Shown here one piece after another: positions 7,356 to 17,811 of a stretch of 64,000 nucleotides of DNA. Source of the DNA: Rhodococcus qingshengii JCM 15477 (GTDB lineage Bacteria; Actinomycetota; Actinomycetes; Mycobacteriales; Mycobacteriaceae); the NCBI RefSeq assembly GCF_023221595.1, contig NZ_CP096563.1, forward strand, positions 2,524,501 to 2,588,500, given 5' to 3'. How positions within the stretch are numbered: the first letter of the stretch is position 1; every line of letters starts with the position of its first letter. The notes under the pieces were generated by a model that did not search any database, had not been told where the DNA came from, and saw only the letters and a program-made list of their open reading frames with translations. The position numbers and the translations under genes are program-made.

Positions 7356-9599
7356 TCAAGACCCGCTGGCGGTGCGGCTGCGCATCAACGACTGTTGATG
7401 CTCACGTACGTCCTCACCGCGTTCGGGGGCAGCGACCCAACTCCCGTCCGGATGCAGTACCCAGCAGCGAGTTCGGGGATCGAGTGCGGAGTCGAAGATG
7501 TCACCGAGTTGCTTCGACAGTTTCGGGTCCTTGACCTGCACCATGACCTCGACGCGGCGATCGAGGTTGCGGTGCATCATGTCTGCGCTGCCGATCCAGA
7601 ATTCGTCGGCCGAGCGGAAATGGAACATTCGCGAGTGTTCGAGGAAGCGTCCGAGAATGGAACGTACTTCGATGTTTTCGCTGAGGCCGGGAACGCCCGG
7701 CTTGAGCGCGCAGATTCCGCGAACCACGATCTCGACGGGGATACCGGCCTTGGACGCGCGGTACAACGCGTCGATGACCTGCTCGTCGACCAATGCGTTG
7801 GCCTTCAAGCGGATACCGGCATCGCGGCCTGCGAGCTTGTGCGCGATCTCGTTGTCGATCCGCTCGATGATCCCGCGGCGAACCCCGTACGGCGCTACGA
7901 GAAGGTTGCGGTAGCTCGTCTTTCGGGAGTATCCGGTCAGCGAGTTGAAGAGGTCGGTGAGGTCTGCACCGATCTCCGGTGCTGCGGTGAGCAATCCGAC
8001 GTCCTCGTACATGCGCGCGGTCTTCGGGTTGTAGTTGCCCGTGCCGATGTGGCAGTAACGACGAATGGTCGAGCCCTCTCGTCTGACGACGAGGCACGTC
8101 TTGCAGTGAGTCTTGAGACCGACGAGACCGTAGACGACGTGAACGCCGGCCTGCTCGAGTTTGCGTGCCCACTTGATGTTGGCCTGCTCGTCGAAGCGGG
8201 CCTTGATCTCCACCAGCGCGACAACCTGCTTGCCCGCTTCGGCGGCGTCGATCAGTGCATTGACGATGGGGGAGTCGCCGGAAGTGCGGTACAGGGTCTG
8301 CTTGATCGCGAGCACCTGGGGGTCGGCGGCGGCCTGTTCGATGAAGCGTTGAACGCTTGTGGAAAACGAGTCGTATGGGTGGTGGACGAGCACGTCGCCT
8401 TCGCGCAGGGTCGAGAACACGCTCTTCGGAGTCTCGCGTTCACCGAACGCCGGATGCGTCGCCGGGACGAACGGAGCGTCTTTGAGAGCGGGGCGGTCGA
8501 CGGCGTAAACCTGCCAGAGGCAGGACAAGTCGAGGAGACCGGAAACCTCGATCACGTCGGCCGGATCGACGTCGAGTTCACGCAGAAGCAGTTCGAGCAT
8601 GTGCTCGGTCATGTCGTCGGCAACTTCGAGGCGAACGGGTGAACCGAAACGACGACGCGCCAATTCACGTTCGAGTGCCTGCAGCAGATCCTCGTCCCGA
8701 TCTTCTTCGACCTCGAAATCGGCGTTGCGTGTGATTCGGAAAGCGTGATGTTCGACGATTTCCATTCCGGGGAACAGCACGTCCAGATGAGCCGAAATCA
8801 GTTCTTCCATCGGGAGGAAAGAATCGATGGTGGACGAAGATGTCGTGCTCTTGACTCGCACGAACCGGCCGACGTTGTCGGGAACCTTGACGCGAGCGAA
8901 GTGTTCGCCGCGGGTGACGGAGTCCTTCACTGTCACGGCGAGGTTGAGGCTCAGTCCGCTGATGTAGGGGAACGGGTGGGCGTGATCGACTGCCAACGGC
9001 GTCAGTACCGGGAAGACCTGCTCGTGGAAATGCGCCGAGAGCCGGCCGTGATCGTCGGCACTGAGGTCGGCCCATCGAACGATTGAAATGCCTTCTGCCG
9101 CCAGGGCAGGGCGGACCGAGTCGAGAAACACGTGTGCGTGCTTGTCGGCGAGTTCCTGGGTGCGACGCGCGATGAGCGCCAATTGTTCGCGTGGGGAGAG
9201 GCCGTCGGCGGACCTGACCGACAGTCCCGTCTCGTCGCGGCGCTTGAGTCCGGCGACCCGGACCATGAAAAATTCGTCGAGATTGGAAGCGAAGATGGCG
9301 AGGAACTTTGCGCGTTCGAGCAACGGCAGTGACTCGTCGGCGGCCAATGCGAGAACACGGGCATTGAAATCGAGCCAGCTGAGTTCGCGGTTGAGGTAAC
9401 GATCCTCGGGAAGTCCGACGAGCAATTCGGGTAGCTCTGCCTTGGTAGCTGCAGGGGGAGCGCCCGGGATGTTGGTGGCGACCGCGACGGCCTGAGATCG
9501 CGGCGAGGTGGCCGCGCCGTTCTCGTGCCGGCCGGAGCTGTGGTCTCCGTCCGACTGGTCTTCGGAAATACGGTTTTCGAGTGCTTCGCCATTGCTCAC
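7356..9599 (-). CDS. ppk1: Polyphosphate kinase 1
   Basis: Reversibly transfers the gamma-phosphate of ATP to polyphosphate. At 747 aa it has full family length: N-terminal helical domain (from [17 protein letters not shown]), head domain, and two phospholipase-D-like catalytic domains. The autophosphorylated histidine is in GLKTHCK (about H498), followed by the conserved [17 protein letters not shown]. The start was set at GTG 9599 with GGGGG upstream; TTG 9635 would add 12 residues. The first 60 residues are low-complexity and not conserved. It lies between fbiD (51 bp upstream) and mutT1, whose product may clear nucleotides linked to the same phosphate metabolism. Confidence 0.95.
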   Translation of the reverse strand: MSNGEALENRISEDQSDGDHSSGRHENGAATSPRSQAVAVATNIPGAPPAATKAELPELLVGLPEDRYLNRELSWLDFNARVLALAADESLPLLERAKFLAIFASNLDEFFMVRVAGLKRRDETGLSVRSADGLSPREQLALIARRTQELADKHAHVFLDSVRPALAAEGISIVRWADLSADDHGRLSAHFHEQVFPVLTPLAVDHAHPFPYISGLSLNLAVTVKDSVTRGEHFARVKVPDNVGRFVRVKSTTSSSTIDSFLPMEELISAHLDVLFPGMEIVEHHAFRITRNADFEVEEDRDEDLLQALERELARRRFGSPVRLEVADDMTEHMLELLLRELDVDPADVIEVSGLLDLSCLWQVYAVDRPALKDAPFVPATHPAFGERETPKSVFSTLREGDVLVHHPYDSFSTSVQRFIEQAAADPQVLAIKQTLYRTSGDSPIVNALIDAAEAGKQVVALVEIKARFDEQANIKWARKLEQAGVHVVYGLVGLKTHCKTCLVVRREGSTIRRYCHIGTGNYNPKTARMYEDVGLLTAAPEIGADLTDLFNSLTGYSRKTSYRNLLVAPYGVRRGIIERIDNEIAHKLAGRDAGIRLKANALVDEQVIDALYRASKAGIPVEIVVRGICALKPGVPGLSENIEVRSILGRFLEHSRMFHFRSADEFWIGSADMMHRNLDRRVEVMVQVKDPKLSKQLGDIFDSALDPRTRCWVLHPDGSWVAAPERGEDVREHQQSLMRSRTASGS

Positions 9600-9650
9600 T
9601 CGTCGATCATCCCCCACAATCGCGCGGTCCGACAATCGATGAAAGAAAAT

Positions 9651-10328
9651 TCATCGACTGTTCGACGGCGTGGCCTTGAGTCTGGTCAACGAAGCCGATG
9701 TCGCGGGGCCTACTCCCAGTGCTCTCACAGTGCCGAGATCGGCATGGGTGTCGACGTCGGTGCGCAGTCCCGGCCATTGGCCGTTGAGTGGACGAGCACC
9801 TGAATTGGCATGTCCAAGTGCGGATTCCGGCCCGAACCGAGGGTCGAGTGCGCTTTCGCCGCACGCAAACAATGCGGAAGTGCCGGTGCCGTGGTGATCG
9901 ACGACGACTGAACGTCCGCCGCTTCGGGCCGCGGCCACGGCCTCCGTCAGTTCGCTCGGTTGCATGGCGGGCAAGTCGGCTTGCAGCACAACGAGGTCGA
10001 CCACTCCGCGCTTGGCTCGGATATCGGCGGCCGCTGCACTCAACGCCGCGTTGAGGGTTTCCTCCGTGCGCGGTGTTGCGCCGTTGGTTCGGGCGCCGTC
10101 GGGAGCTGGATCGGCGTAGACCGTCACGCCGACGGAATATGCAAGGGCGGCAACGGTGGGGTCCGGGGTGACCACTGTGACGCTGTCGATGGCCGAGACG
10201 GCTGCAACTGTGGCGAGGGTGTCGTGAAGCATGGCCAACACGAGGTCTGCACGCGCGTCCGAGTCGAGTTCGCCCGCGAGGCGGGACTTGGCCGATCTCA
10301 AGGACTTGACGGCCACTATCGCATGCAT
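9651..10328 (-). CDS. fbiD: Phosphoenolpyruvate/2-phospholactate guanylyltransferase (F420 synthesis)
   Basis: Activates phosphoenolpyruvate (or 2-phospholactate) with GTP, the first committed step in making the side chain of coenzyme F420. The 225-aa protein is a MobA-like nucleotidyltransferase: [20 protein letters not shown] holds the phosphate-binding lysines, [12 protein letters not shown] follows, [13 protein letters not shown] is the metal-binding D-x-P segment, and [11 protein letters not shown] lies near the C-terminus. I chose ATG 10328; another ATG at 10400 would add 24 unconserved residues. It is the first gene of the minus-strand unit with ppk and divergent from gpsA. Confidence 0.9.
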   Translation of the reverse strand: MHAIVAVKSLRSAKSRLAGELDSDARADLVLAMLHDTLATVAAVSAIDSVTVVTPDPTVAALAYSVGVTVYADPAPDGARTNGATPRTEETLNAALSAAAADIRAKRGVVDLVVLQADLPAMQPSELTEAVAAARSGGRSVVVDHHGTGTSALFACGESALDPRFGPESALGHANSGARPLNGQWPGLRTDVDTHADLGTVRALGVGPATSASLTRLKATPSNSR

Positions 10329-10526
10329 GGGGCGTTCGATCTCCGTGCGCGCATGCGGTGTCTCCACGGCGTGTGGGTACGGGGGTTCCGCGCTGTCCAT
10401 CCCTCGATCTTGCCAGTCATCACGCTCGGTGTCCGCGGCTGCCCACCGCAGTGCACCACAGGCGATACTCTGTGCAGACGATTTTTCTGGCGGCGACCCG
10501 CTTCGCCGGGTAGACGGGGTGAGCGT

Positions 10527-11525
10527 GTGAGTAAGGCAGCTGTATTGGGCGCAGGTTCGTGGGGAACGGCGTTGGCGAAGGTGATGGCCGAGGCCGGAAC
10601 CGACGTGACGATGTGGGCCAGGCGTGAAGAGGTCGCGAAGCGCATCGACACCACGCACGAGAACAGCGACTATCTGCCAGGCATTGCTTTGCCTTCGTCG
10701 ATTCGCGCGACCCACCACCACGAGGAGGCGATGGCAGGTGCTGACTTCATCGTGCTGGCGGTTCCCTCGCAGTCGCTACGAGCAAACCTGGAGCAGTGGA
10801 AAGGCTCGATCGGGCCCGATGCGACTCTGCTGAGTCTGGCCAAGGGTATCGAGACCGGGACGCTCATGCGCATGAGCCAGGTCATCGTGTCGGTGACGGG
10901 CGTGGAACCGGGGCGCGTCGCGGTGCTCTCGGGCCCGAATCTTGCACACGAGATCGCCGGCGGGCAACCCGCGGCGACGGTGATCGCCTGTTCGGATTCC
11001 TCGCGTGCCCTCGCTCTCCAGGATGCTTGTGCTACCGGCTATTTCAGGCCGTACACCAACTCCGACGTCATCGGATGCGAGATCGGTGGTGCGTGTAAGA
11101 ACGTGATCGCGCTGGCCTGCGGCATGGCCGCCGGCAGTGGATTCGGCGACAACACGGTCGCCAGCATCATCACCCGTGGGCTCGCCGAGACGATTCGTCT
11201 CGGCGTTGCGCTCGGCGCCAAGGCGTCGACTCTTGCAGGCTTGGCGGGTGTCGGTGACCTGGTAGCGACATGCACGTCCGAGTTGTCGCGAAACCGGACG
11301 TTCGGAGAGCGGCTCGGACGAGGCGGGTCGATGGAGTCGGCACAGAAGGCAACCAACGGTCAGGTCGCCGAGGGCGTGAAGTCGTGCACGTCGGTACGCG
11401 CACTCGCTGCCGGATACGACGTGGAGATGCCGTTGACCGACGCGGTCCACCGGGTGTGCCACGAAGGCATGGCCGTCAGCGATGCGATCGGTCAGTTGCT
11501 CGGACGCCGGACGAAGCCGGAATGA
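10527..11525 (+). CDS. gpsA: NAD(P)-dependent glycerol-3-phosphate dehydrogenase
   Basis: Reduces dihydroxyacetone phosphate to sn-glycerol-3-phosphate for phospholipid synthesis. The 332-aa protein starts with the dinucleotide-binding [10 protein letters not shown] (7-16), then [10 protein letters not shown], the catalytic lysine region [17 protein letters not shown] and [14 protein letters not shown]. The start is GTG 10527 with GGGG seven bases upstream; the longer open frame before it is antisense to fbiD. It overlaps the next gene by ATGA, so translation is coupled. Confidence 0.96.
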   Translation: MSKAAVLGAGSWGTALAKVMAEAGTDVTMWARREEVAKRIDTTHENSDYLPGIALPSSIRATHHHEEAMAGADFIVLAVPSQSLRANLEQWKGSIGPDATLLSLAKGIETGTLMRMSQVIVSVTGVEPGRVAVLSGPNLAHEIAGGQPAATVIACSDSSRALALQDACATGYFRPYTNSDVIGCEIGGACKNVIALACGMAAGSGFGDNTVASIITRGLAETIRLGVALGAKASTLAGLAGVGDLVATCTSELSRNRTFGERLGRGGSMESAQKATNGQVAEGVKSCTSVRALAAGYDVEMPLTDAVHRVCHEGMAVSDAIGQLLGRRTKPE

Positions 11526-12673
11526 GTGAAATCGGTGTGGGTCGCTTCGAGGATTACGGGGATTCGACGCGCAGCGTGAGCGCCGTCGCGCGCGAACACG
11601 CCGCGGGTCAGCCCATGCAACTGGGCCCGATATTCGCTGCGCCGTACCAACTTTCGGCGGACGAAGGTTCCGAGTCCGATACCTATGCACGTGCGTCGAA
11701 CCCGGGTTGGCGGGGACTCGAATCCGCGCTCGCGGCGCTCGAGAGAGCGGACCACGCCCTCGTCATGGGATCGGGGATGTCCGCGATCACCGCTACCTTG
11801 CGCAGCGTCCTCGTCGCGGGGGATACCGTCGTCGTGCCCTCGGACGGGTACTACCAAGTGCGGTTGTACGCGAACGAGCGCCTCGCGCCGTTGGGAATCA
11901 CCGTTCGCGAGGTTTCGACTCTGCAGATGGGCGACGTGAGCTTCGTAGATCTGCTCGACGCGTCACCGGGCCGCGTGGTCGTCGTCGCCGAGACGCCGTC
12001 CAACCCGGTGCTGGACGTGGTCGACCTTCGCGTGCTCGCCGACGTGTGCCACCGTTCGGGTGCGCTGCTGATCGTCGACAACACGACCGCGACACCGCTG
12101 GGTCAGCGCCCGCTCGAATTGGGTGCCGACGTCGTGGTGGCCAGCGGTACCAAGGCTCTCAGCGGGCACAGTGACCTCCTGATGGGTTACGTCGCCACCT
12201 CCGATGCGGCAGTGAGTCGGCGAATCGAGCGTGAGCGACTTCTCTCGGGAACGGTGCTCGGCCCCTTCGAGACGTGGCTTGCGCACCGGAGCCTCGGCAC
12301 GGCAGGCCTGCGATTCGGGCGTCAGTGCGACAACGCGCTGGCGCTTGCCGAGATGTTGGTAAATCACAAAGCAGTCCGGTCCGTTCGTTACCCCGGCCTT
12401 CGCGGTGACCCGTCCTATGCAACGGCATCCGGTCAGATGAATCGATTCGGCGGATTGGTGAGCGTCGAGTTGGATTCGGCTCAGGCCTTCCACTCGTTCG
12501 TCGAGGCGAGCGCTCTCGTCACGGCTGCTACCAGCTTCGGCGGGATCCACACGACGGCGGATCGCCGTGCGCGCTGGGGCGATCCGGTCAGTGCGGGGTT
12601 TGTCCGAATCGCTTGTGGCATCGAGGACACCGCCGATCTCCTGGCCGACATCGAGCGCGCACTCGACGCGTAA
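11522..12673 (+). CDS. Cystathionine gamma-lyase/synthase-family PLP enzyme
   Basis: A fold-type I pyridoxal-phosphate enzyme of the Cys/Met metabolism family, 383 aa. Visible are [20 protein letters not shown] (substrate/cofactor loop), the stretch [13 protein letters not shown], the aspartate of LLIVDNT and the Schiff-base lysine in [11 protein letters not shown] (K211). Family members make or cleave cystathionine or act on homocysteine or methionine. Sequence alone does not choose between lyase and synthase; lyase is the usual label for actinobacterial homologues. It starts at ATG 11522 inside the gpsA stop (ATGA). A GC-rich hairpin follows. Confidence 0.85.
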   Translation: MSEIGVGRFEDYGDSTRSVSAVAREHAAGQPMQLGPIFAAPYQLSADEGSESDTYARASNPGWRGLESALAALERADHALVMGSGMSAITATLRSVLVAGDTVVVPSDGYYQVRLYANERLAPLGITVREVSTLQMGDVSFVDLLDASPGRVVVVAETPSNPVLDVVDLRVLADVCHRSGALLIVDNTTATPLGQRPLELGADVVVASGTKALSGHSDLLMGYVATSDAAVSRRIERERLLSGTVLGPFETWLAHRSLGTAGLRFGRQCDNALALAEMLVNHKAVRSVRYPGLRGDPSYATASGQMNRFGGLVSVELDSAQAFHSFVEASALVTAATSFGGIHTTADRRARWGDPVSAGFVRIACGIEDTADLLADIERALDA

Positions 12674-12674
12674 A

Positions 12675-12705
12675 CGGGCCGGGTCGACGAAATCGGTCCG
12701 GCCCG
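12675..12705 (+). terminator. Possible terminator after the PLP enzyme gene
   Basis: CGGGCCGG (12675-12682) pairs with CCGGCCCG (12698-12705), starting one base after the stop codon. There is no T tract, so this is a hairpin with unproven termination activity. Confidence 0.4.
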
Positions 12706-12744
12706 ATCGCGTGCCGCAGTCGATTCGGCGGTACGGTTTGACGC

Positions 12745-13851
12745 GTGAACAGCAGTCGTACCCGCGTGGCCGTGATCTTCGGTGGCCGGAGCAATGAGCA
12801 TTCAGTGTCCTGTGTTTCCGCCGGAAGCGTCCTGAGCAACCTCGACCCCGATCGGTACGACGTCGTACCGATCGGCATCACCGTCGACGGTTCCTGGGTG
12901 CTCGGTTCGAGCGACCCCAGTTCCCTCGCGATCAGCGGGCGCGCGCTGCCGTCGGTCGACAAAGACGGAACGTCGGTGGTCCTCAGCGCGGACCCCACCC
13001 GCGAGGGCGAGGTCATCTCCTTCGACGGCTCCGACGCCGGTGCTGTGCTCGCGTCGGTCGACGTCGTGTTCCCCGTTCTTCATGGGGCTTACGGCGAAGA
13101 CGGCACGATCCAGGGTCTGCTCGAACTTGCCGGGGTTCCGTACGTCGGACCCGGAGTTCTGGCCAGCGCCGCCGGCATGGACAAAGAGTTCACGAAGAAG
13201 CTTCTTGCTGCTGAAGGACTTCCCGTCGGAGTGCAGGTCGTGCTTCGACCGGGAACCGCAACGCTGACCGAAGAGCAGAAGGCGGAATTGGGCCTTCCGG
13301 TTTTCGTCAAGCCCGCTCGTGGAGGCTCGTCCATCGGCATCACTCGGGTGAGCAATTGGGACGGTCTGGACGGGGCGATCGCTCATGCACGCCTGCATGA
13401 TCCCAAGGTGATCGTCGAAGGCGCGATCATCGGCCGCGAGGTGGAATGCGGCGTCCTCGAATTCCCGAACGGCGACGTCAAGGCGAGTGTGGTCGCCGAG
13501 ATCCGGATGCCGGATTCCGACGCCGATTCGGACGCGTTCTACGACTTCGACACCAAGTACCTCGACGACGTCTGTGAATTCGACATCCCCGCGAAACTCG
13601 ACGAGTCGGTGAGCGATCAGATCAGGGAGCTTGCTGTCCGCGCGTTCAAGGCACTCGATTGCCAGGGACTCTCGCGGGTCGATTTCTTCGTCACGGCTGA
13701 CGGCCCGGTGATCAACGAGATCAACACGATGCCCGGGTTCACTTCCATCTCGATGTACCCGAAGATGTGGAACGCCACCGGAATCGATTACCGCACTTTG
13801 ATTTCGACTCTGGTCGACACCGCCGTCGCTCGCGGCACCGGCCTTCGCTGA
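12745..13851 (+). CDS. ddl: D-alanine--D-alanine ligase
   Basis: ATP-grasp ligase that makes the D-Ala-D-Ala end of peptidoglycan precursors, the target of vancomycin and cycloserine. The 368 aa show [19 protein letters not shown] near the N-terminus, [35 protein letters not shown] (ATP grasp) and the metal site [19 protein letters not shown]. Start GTG 12745 has no clear Shine-Dalgarno and may be leaderless or weakly translated. The stop TGA abuts the stop of the convergent DUF3515 gene within the palindrome TGATCA. Confidence 0.96.
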   Translation: MNSSRTRVAVIFGGRSNEHSVSCVSAGSVLSNLDPDRYDVVPIGITVDGSWVLGSSDPSSLAISGRALPSVDKDGTSVVLSADPTREGEVISFDGSDAGAVLASVDVVFPVLHGAYGEDGTIQGLLELAGVPYVGPGVLASAAGMDKEFTKKLLAAEGLPVGVQVVLRPGTATLTEEQKAELGLPVFVKPARGGSSIGITRVSNWDGLDGAIAHARLHDPKVIVEGAIIGREVECGVLEFPNGDVKASVVAEIRMPDSDADSDAFYDFDTKYLDDVCEFDIPAKLDESVSDQIRELAVRAFKALDCQGLSRVDFFVTADGPVINEINTMPGFTSISMYPKMWNATGIDYRTLISTLVDTAVARGTGLR

Positions 13852-14454
13852 TCAGGGAACCGCGACCGGCGCCGGGTCGAGAGGCTTCTGTTCGAGAGTC
13901 GCCGTGATGGTGTCGGAGATTTCCTGAATCGGCGTCGGACCGGTCCCGTCGGGGATCGTGATACCGATGTATTCACCGCGGTCTACGGCAAACCAAGTGC
14001 TCGCTGCCAAACCGATGTCGGTTCCCGAGACCTGGAACCACTGGACACCGTTCACGACCTGTAGTGCTGCAGCCTGGTCGAACTCGGACGGACGGTCGAG
14101 TCCGCAGCGCAAGACGATCGGCTCTCCTTCGCTGCGCTGCCACGCTGCCGCACCGGCCGGAGCAGGTTCTACCAATTCGGCTTTCGTGAAGTCGTCGATC
14201 TTGTCGGGGAGCGCGCCGAGAAGGGAAACGCAGGCCGGCGACTCCGCTGCCGGTGCCGGCACGGGTCCCAATGCAACCGGCGAGAGTTCAGGGTTGTTTC
14301 CCGCGACGACGGCCGCGATCACTACTCCGACGATCAGGGCTACCGGGAGTGCGATGGCGGTGGCGATCAGCGCCGGACTGCGGCGCTCTGACGGATCGTC
14401 GTCGCGGTCGGGGTCGATGTCGGCGTTGTCTGCGGTGGAGGTGTTTTCTGCCAT
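13852..14454 (-). CDS. DUF3515 family membrane-anchored protein
   Basis: A 200-aa protein of unknown function found next to ddl and thiL in mycolic-acid actinobacteria. An acidic cytoplasmic N-terminus (about 1-30) is followed by one hydrophobic segment, ALIATAIALPVALIVGVVIAAVV (about 31-53 in two parts), then an extracytoplasmic domain with two cysteines (ACVSLL, LRCGLD) that could form a disulfide. The domain contains VNGVQWFQVSG and RGEYIGITIPDG, typical of DUF3515. Start ATG 14454 excludes an unconserved upstream extension. Its position beside ddl suggests a cell-envelope role, but this is inference. Confidence 0.8.
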   Translation of the reverse strand: MAENTSTADNADIDPDRDDDPSERRSPALIATAIALPVALIVGVVIAAVVAGNNPELSPVALGPVPAPAAESPACVSLLGALPDKIDDFTKAELVEPAPAGAAAWQRSEGEPIVLRCGLDRPSEFDQAAALQVVNGVQWFQVSGTDIGLAASTWFAVDRGEYIGITIPDGTGPTPIQEISDTITATLEQKPLDPAPVAVP

Positions 14455-14621
14455 GCTCAGTTCTTCGCTCGGGTCCTGGTCCAGTCGATCAGCGGTCTTG
14501 TCACTTCTGAGAGCATGTCGGTGAATCGGTAGGATTGCCGACACACGCGTGAGCTTGCAGAAGCATTCACGACCACAGCTAGAAGGTACCGCAGGCCGCT
14601 TACGAGCGAATTGCGTCGGCA

Positions 14622-15671
14622 TTGGAGAGACTCATCGCATCATCGGAGTTCACTGCATCATCAGAGTTCACTGCATCATCGGAGTTCGGGTCGGAGCCCA
14701 CTGTCGAGCAGGTGGGGGAGTTCGACGTGATCGCGCGATCTCTTCTCGGCCGAATCCAACCGGTCACCACTGAATTGGGGCCGGGTGACGATGCCGCCAT
14801 CGTGACTTCCGGAGACGGCCGTGTGGTTGTCTCGTCCGACATGTTGGTCGAAGGTCGACATTTCCGAATGGATTGGTCTTCACCACGCGACATCGGCCGG
14901 AAGGCAGTGGCACAGAACGCTGCTGATGTGGTCTCGATGGGAGCGCGGCCGACGGCCTTCACGGTGTCTCTGGGGTGCCCGTCTTCGACACCCGTCGACG
15001 TGGTCGACGCAATCTCCGCGGGAATCTGGGACGCGGCAACCGATCTGGGCGCCGGTGTGGTCGGCGGTGACCTGGTCCAGTCACCGGTGATCGTGGTGTC
15101 GGTGACCGTGCTCGGCGATCTCGGTGGCCGTGCGGCAGTTCTGCGTTCGGGAGCAAAGATCGGTGACAAGATCGCGGTCGCCGGGTGGTTCGGTTGCTCG
15201 GCCGCAGGGTTGGCACTACTGCTCGACGAAGCCGTGCTCCTCGACAAGCCCGCAAGCTTTCCAGATTTGCTTGCCTCTCATCGTGTTCCGAATCCGCCGT
15301 ATCAATCGGCATGGGACGCCGCAGAATCAGCACATTCCATGACGGACGTGTCCGACGGATTGATCGCGGATCTTCGACATCTCGCAAAGGCCTCGCACGC
15401 GCGGTTCGACATCTTCTCGGCTGCGGTTCCGACCTCACCGGATGTCGCATCGGCGGCCGAGGCGCTCGACGTCGATCCGCTGGACTGGATCCTCTCCGGT
15501 GGTGAAGATCACGGATTTGCAGCAACTTTCGGGCCTGAGGTCGAGATTCCGTCGGGTTGGATCGTGATCGGTGAGGTTGCCGCCGGTTCGGGCGTGAGCG
15601 TCGACGGTTCGCTTCGCGAGAGCGGCGGGGGCTGGCACAGCTTTTCGACCACCGGTACCACCGCGGTATAG
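14622..15671 (+). CDS. thiL: Thiamine-monophosphate kinase
   Basis: Phosphorylates thiamine monophosphate to the cofactor thiamine diphosphate. About 349 aa from TTG 14622. Core motifs are LGPGDDAAIV near residue 53, SSDMLVEGRHFR, AQNAADVVSMGARP, GVVGGDLVQS, TDVSDGLIADLRHLA and ILSGGEDHGF, characteristic of the PurM/ThiL fold. The N-terminus is odd: it encodes three near-identical ASSEFT units from an 18-bp tandem repeat. Conservation begins around VEQVGEFDVIARSL, so a start at an internal GTG (14712) is possible. The gamma-carbonic anhydrase follows 9 bp later. Confidence 0.93.
   Translation: MERLIASSEFTASSEFTASSEFGSEPTVEQVGEFDVIARSLLGRIQPVTTELGPGDDAAIVTSGDGRVVVSSDMLVEGRHFRMDWSSPRDIGRKAVAQNAADVVSMGARPTAFTVSLGCPSSTPVDVVDAISAGIWDAATDLGAGVVGGDLVQSPVIVVSVTVLGDLGGRAAVLRSGAKIGDKIAVAGWFGCSAAGLALLLDEAVLLDKPASFPDLLASHRVPNPPYQSAWDAAESAHSMTDVSDGLIADLRHLAKASHARFDIFSAAVPTSPDVASAAEALDVDPLDWILSGGEDHGFAATFGPEVEIPSGWIVIGEVAAGSGVSVDGSLRESGGGWHSFSTTGTTAV
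14637..14688 (+). repeat. 18-bp tandem repeat, about 2.9 copies, at the thiL 5' end
   Basis: The unit gcatcatcggagttcact (14637-14654) is repeated at 14655-14672 with one change and partly at 14673-14688. It is a multiple of three, so copy-number change would keep the reading frame and alter only the count of ASSEFT units or the leader length. Confidence 0.9.
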
Positions 15672-15680
15672 GTTGCTTTC

Positions 15681-16202
15681 ATGGCTGTATACGCACTTGG
15701 AGACAGAGTTCCGGACATTCATCCGGACGCATACGTCCACCCGGACGCGGTGGTGATCGGCGCCGTGACTCTCGCAGCGGGTACCTCGATCTGGCCGCAA
15801 GCGGTATTGCGTGGTGACTACGGAACCATTTCGGTGGGAATCGGATCGAACATCCAGGACGGAACCGTCATCCATTGCACCGCCATCGATGCGACTGTCA
15901 TCGGTTCCGGTTGCGTCGTGGGCCACAACGCGCACATCGAGGGATCGACCATCGAGGACCATTGCCTGATCGCGTCGGGGTCAGTTGTTCTCAACGGAAC
16001 GGTGATCGGGACGGGGTCGATCGTCGCCGCGGGTGCGGTGGTGGCCAACAAGATGCAGGTTCCCCCGCGCAGCATGGCACTCGGTGTCCCCGCCAAGGTC
16101 CGTGCGGGATACGAAGTTCCGCTCGGCCACCTCGACGGAAACGTCAAGATGTACGCAGCCAATGCGGCGTACTACCGCGACGCGTTGCGCAGGCTCGACT
16201 GA
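15681..16202 (+). CDS. Gamma-class carbonic anhydrase family protein
   Basis: A 173-aa left-handed beta-helix hexapeptide-repeat protein. The repeated I/V-G-x pattern runs from about residue 20 to 130. The three zinc histidines of gamma carbonic anhydrases can be placed at VIHCT and at VGHNAHIEG, so the metal site looks intact. Enzymes of this family hydrate CO2 or act as ferripyochelin-binding-like proteins of unclear role. Start ATG 15681. Its stop overlaps the ung start as TGATG, so the two are translationally coupled. Confidence 0.88.
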   Translation: MAVYALGDRVPDIHPDAYVHPDAVVIGAVTLAAGTSIWPQAVLRGDYGTISVGIGSNIQDGTVIHCTAIDATVIGSGCVVGHNAHIEGSTIEDHCLIASGSVVLNGTVIGTGSIVAAGAVVANKMQVPPRSMALGVPAKVRAGYEVPLGHLDGNVKMYAANAAYYRDALRRLD

Positions 16203-16873
16203 TGGCGCCGCTTGCAGAGATCGTCGATCCAGGGTGGGCGCGGGCACTCGAACCGGTCTCGGAGCAGATCTCCGCGATGGGTAAGTTCTTGCGCGAAGAG
16301 ATCGCTGCGGGACGGGAGTACCTGCCGGCGGGAGAGAACGTCTTGCGTGCATTCACGAATCCGTTCGACGACGTTCGGGTGCTCATCGTCGGTCAAGACC
16401 CCTATCCGACGCCCGGTCATGCTGTCGGGTTGAGCTTTTCGGTTGCCCCGGACGTGCGGCCGGTTCCGCGAAGTCTCGGTAATATCTACAAGGAGTATCA
16501 CCAGGATCTCGGGTTGCCGATACCGCCGAACGGCGATCTGACGCCGTGGTCGAAACAAGGTGTGCTGCTTCTCAATCGCGTACTCACCGTGCAGCCGGGT
16601 CAAGCCGCTTCTCATCGTAAGAAGGGCTGGGAGCCGGTGACCGAGCAGGCTATCCGCGCTTTGGTGGCGCGGTCGTCACCGATGGTGGCGATCTTGTGGG
16701 GTCGTGACGCGGCCACTCTCGCGCCGATGCTGGGCGACACACCGATCATCGAATCAGCGCACCCGTCACCGCTTTCGGCTTCGCGCGGGTTCTTCGGTTC
16801 GCGCCCGTTCAGTCGTGCGAACGAACTCTTGACCGGACTCGGAGCTGACCCGGTGGACTGGAATCTGGGCTGA
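16202..16873 (+). CDS. ung: Uracil-DNA glycosylase
   Basis: Removes uracil from DNA to start base-excision repair, valuable in high-G+C genomes where cytosine deamination is frequent. The 223-aa family 1 enzyme has the catalytic water-activating motif GQDPYP (D66), [12 protein letters not shown], and the minor-groove loop [13 protein letters not shown] (H187). Start ATG 16202 overlaps the upstream stop by one base. A convergent hairpin terminator lies 28 bp downstream. Confidence 0.96.
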   Translation: MAPLAEIVDPGWARALEPVSEQISAMGKFLREEIAAGREYLPAGENVLRAFTNPFDDVRVLIVGQDPYPTPGHAVGLSFSVAPDVRPVPRSLGNIYKEYHQDLGLPIPPNGDLTPWSKQGVLLLNRVLTVQPGQAASHRKKGWEPVTEQAIRALVARSSPMVAILWGRDAATLAPMLGDTPIIESAHPSPLSASRGFFGSRPFSRANELLTGLGADPVDWNLG

Positions 16874-16900
16874 TCGAACGGTGTCTGCACGAACCGGCCT

Positions 16901-16927
16901 GCCGAACGTCGAGTCGCGACGTTCGGC
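16901..16927. terminator. Convergent terminator between ung and the enoyl-CoA hydratase gene
   Basis: GCCGAACGTCG (16901-16911) and CGACGTTCGGC (16917-16927) form an 11-bp perfect stem with loop AGTCG, midway between two genes pointing at each other. No T tract is seen on either side. Confidence 0.6.
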
Positions 16928-16939
16928 ACGGCAGTTCGA

Positions 16940-17734
16940 CTAGGCCTGCTTTGCGGAAGTGAAATCGGGCCGACGCTTGTCGACGAACGCGTCGACGCCC
17001 TCGCGTCCGATCGGGCTGTTCGCTGCGATGGCGATGGACGCGGCTTCGGCGTCGAGTTGCTCGGCGAGCGAGTTCGTCCGCGACGAACGCAGCAGTGCTT
17101 TGATTCCCGAGTACGACGTACTCGGTCCGTTGGCCAGAGCGCGGGCGAGGCGAGCTGCCTCTTCTTGGACCTCGTCGTCACCGACGAGTCGGGTGAGGAT
17201 CCCCAGGCGGACGGCTTCGTCGCCACCGATCACCGAATCGTTGAGAAGAATCTCGCGAGCGCGTGCCACGCCGACGATGCGTGGAAGCGTCCACGACATT
17301 CCGCCGTCCGGGGTGAAACCGATGGAGGGGTACGCGGGGCGAAGCTTGGTGCCGGTGCCGCCGATTGCGACGTCGGCGAGGCAGACCAGGCTCATTCCGG
17401 CGCCGGCAGCCCATCCGTGGACCCCGGCCACCACTGGAGCGGTCGCAGCGTCGAGCGCGCGAACGAACACGTGGAAGACGCGGGCAACCTCGGCGACGTA
17501 CTCGCCGCGGTCAGGGGCTGCGGCGAACGCACGGACGTTGCCGCCGGCACAGAAGTTTGCGCCTTCGCCGACCAGAAGGATGCTCCCGATGTCGTTTCCG
17601 ACTGTCTCGAGCGCCTGCGCGCCCTGAACCAGTCCTTCGTCGTCGAGGGAGGTGCCGTTGGCGGCGGTGGAAATGGTGATGCGGAGTACGCCCTCGTCGA
17701 GGGTCACTTTGCTCAGGTCATCGATGGAAGTCAC
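16940..17734 (-). CDS. Enoyl-CoA hydratase/isomerase family protein
   Basis: A 264-aa crotonase-fold enzyme acting on acyl-CoA. The oxyanion-hole segment LLVGEGANFCAGGNVRAFA lies near residues 53-71 and the second backbone NH in WAAGAGMSLVCLADVAIG near 109-126. At the position of the second catalytic glutamate of true hydratases it reads FTPDGGMSWTLPRIVG, with Asp-Gly as in PaaG-type isomerases. An isomerase or another crotonase activity is therefore as likely as hydration. Start ATG 17734. It is a single-gene unit convergent with ung and downstream of rpmB on the same strand, separated by a hairpin. Confidence 0.82.
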   Translation of the reverse strand: MTSIDDLSKVTLDEGVLRITISTAANGTSLDDEGLVQGAQALETVGNDIGSILLVGEGANFCAGGNVRAFAAAPDRGEYVAEVARVFHVFVRALDAATAPVVAGVHGWAAGAGMSLVCLADVAIGGTGTKLRPAYPSIGFTPDGGMSWTLPRIVGVARAREILLNDSVIGGDEAVRLGILTRLVGDDEVQEEAARLARALANGPSTSYSGIKALLRSSRTNSLAEQLDAEAASIAIAANSPIGREGVDAFVDKRRPDFTSAKQA

Positions 17735-17811
17735 TCAACGCACATTACGGGTGTCCGACAGCCATACGAAACACGGGGACACATAGATACAGCCACATAG
17801 ATATAGATACA

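Noticed and set aside
7338..8642. Plus-strand open frame of 434 codons opposite ppk and mutT1
   Set aside because: It is antisense to ppk, whose catalytic motifs are intact. The frame has no ribosome site and no recognisable motif, and long antisense frames are common in high-G+C DNA.
14637..14688. Possible CRISPR fragment or attachment site
   Set aside because: The 18-bp units are directly abutting with no spacers and there is no integrase, cas gene or tRNA end nearby.
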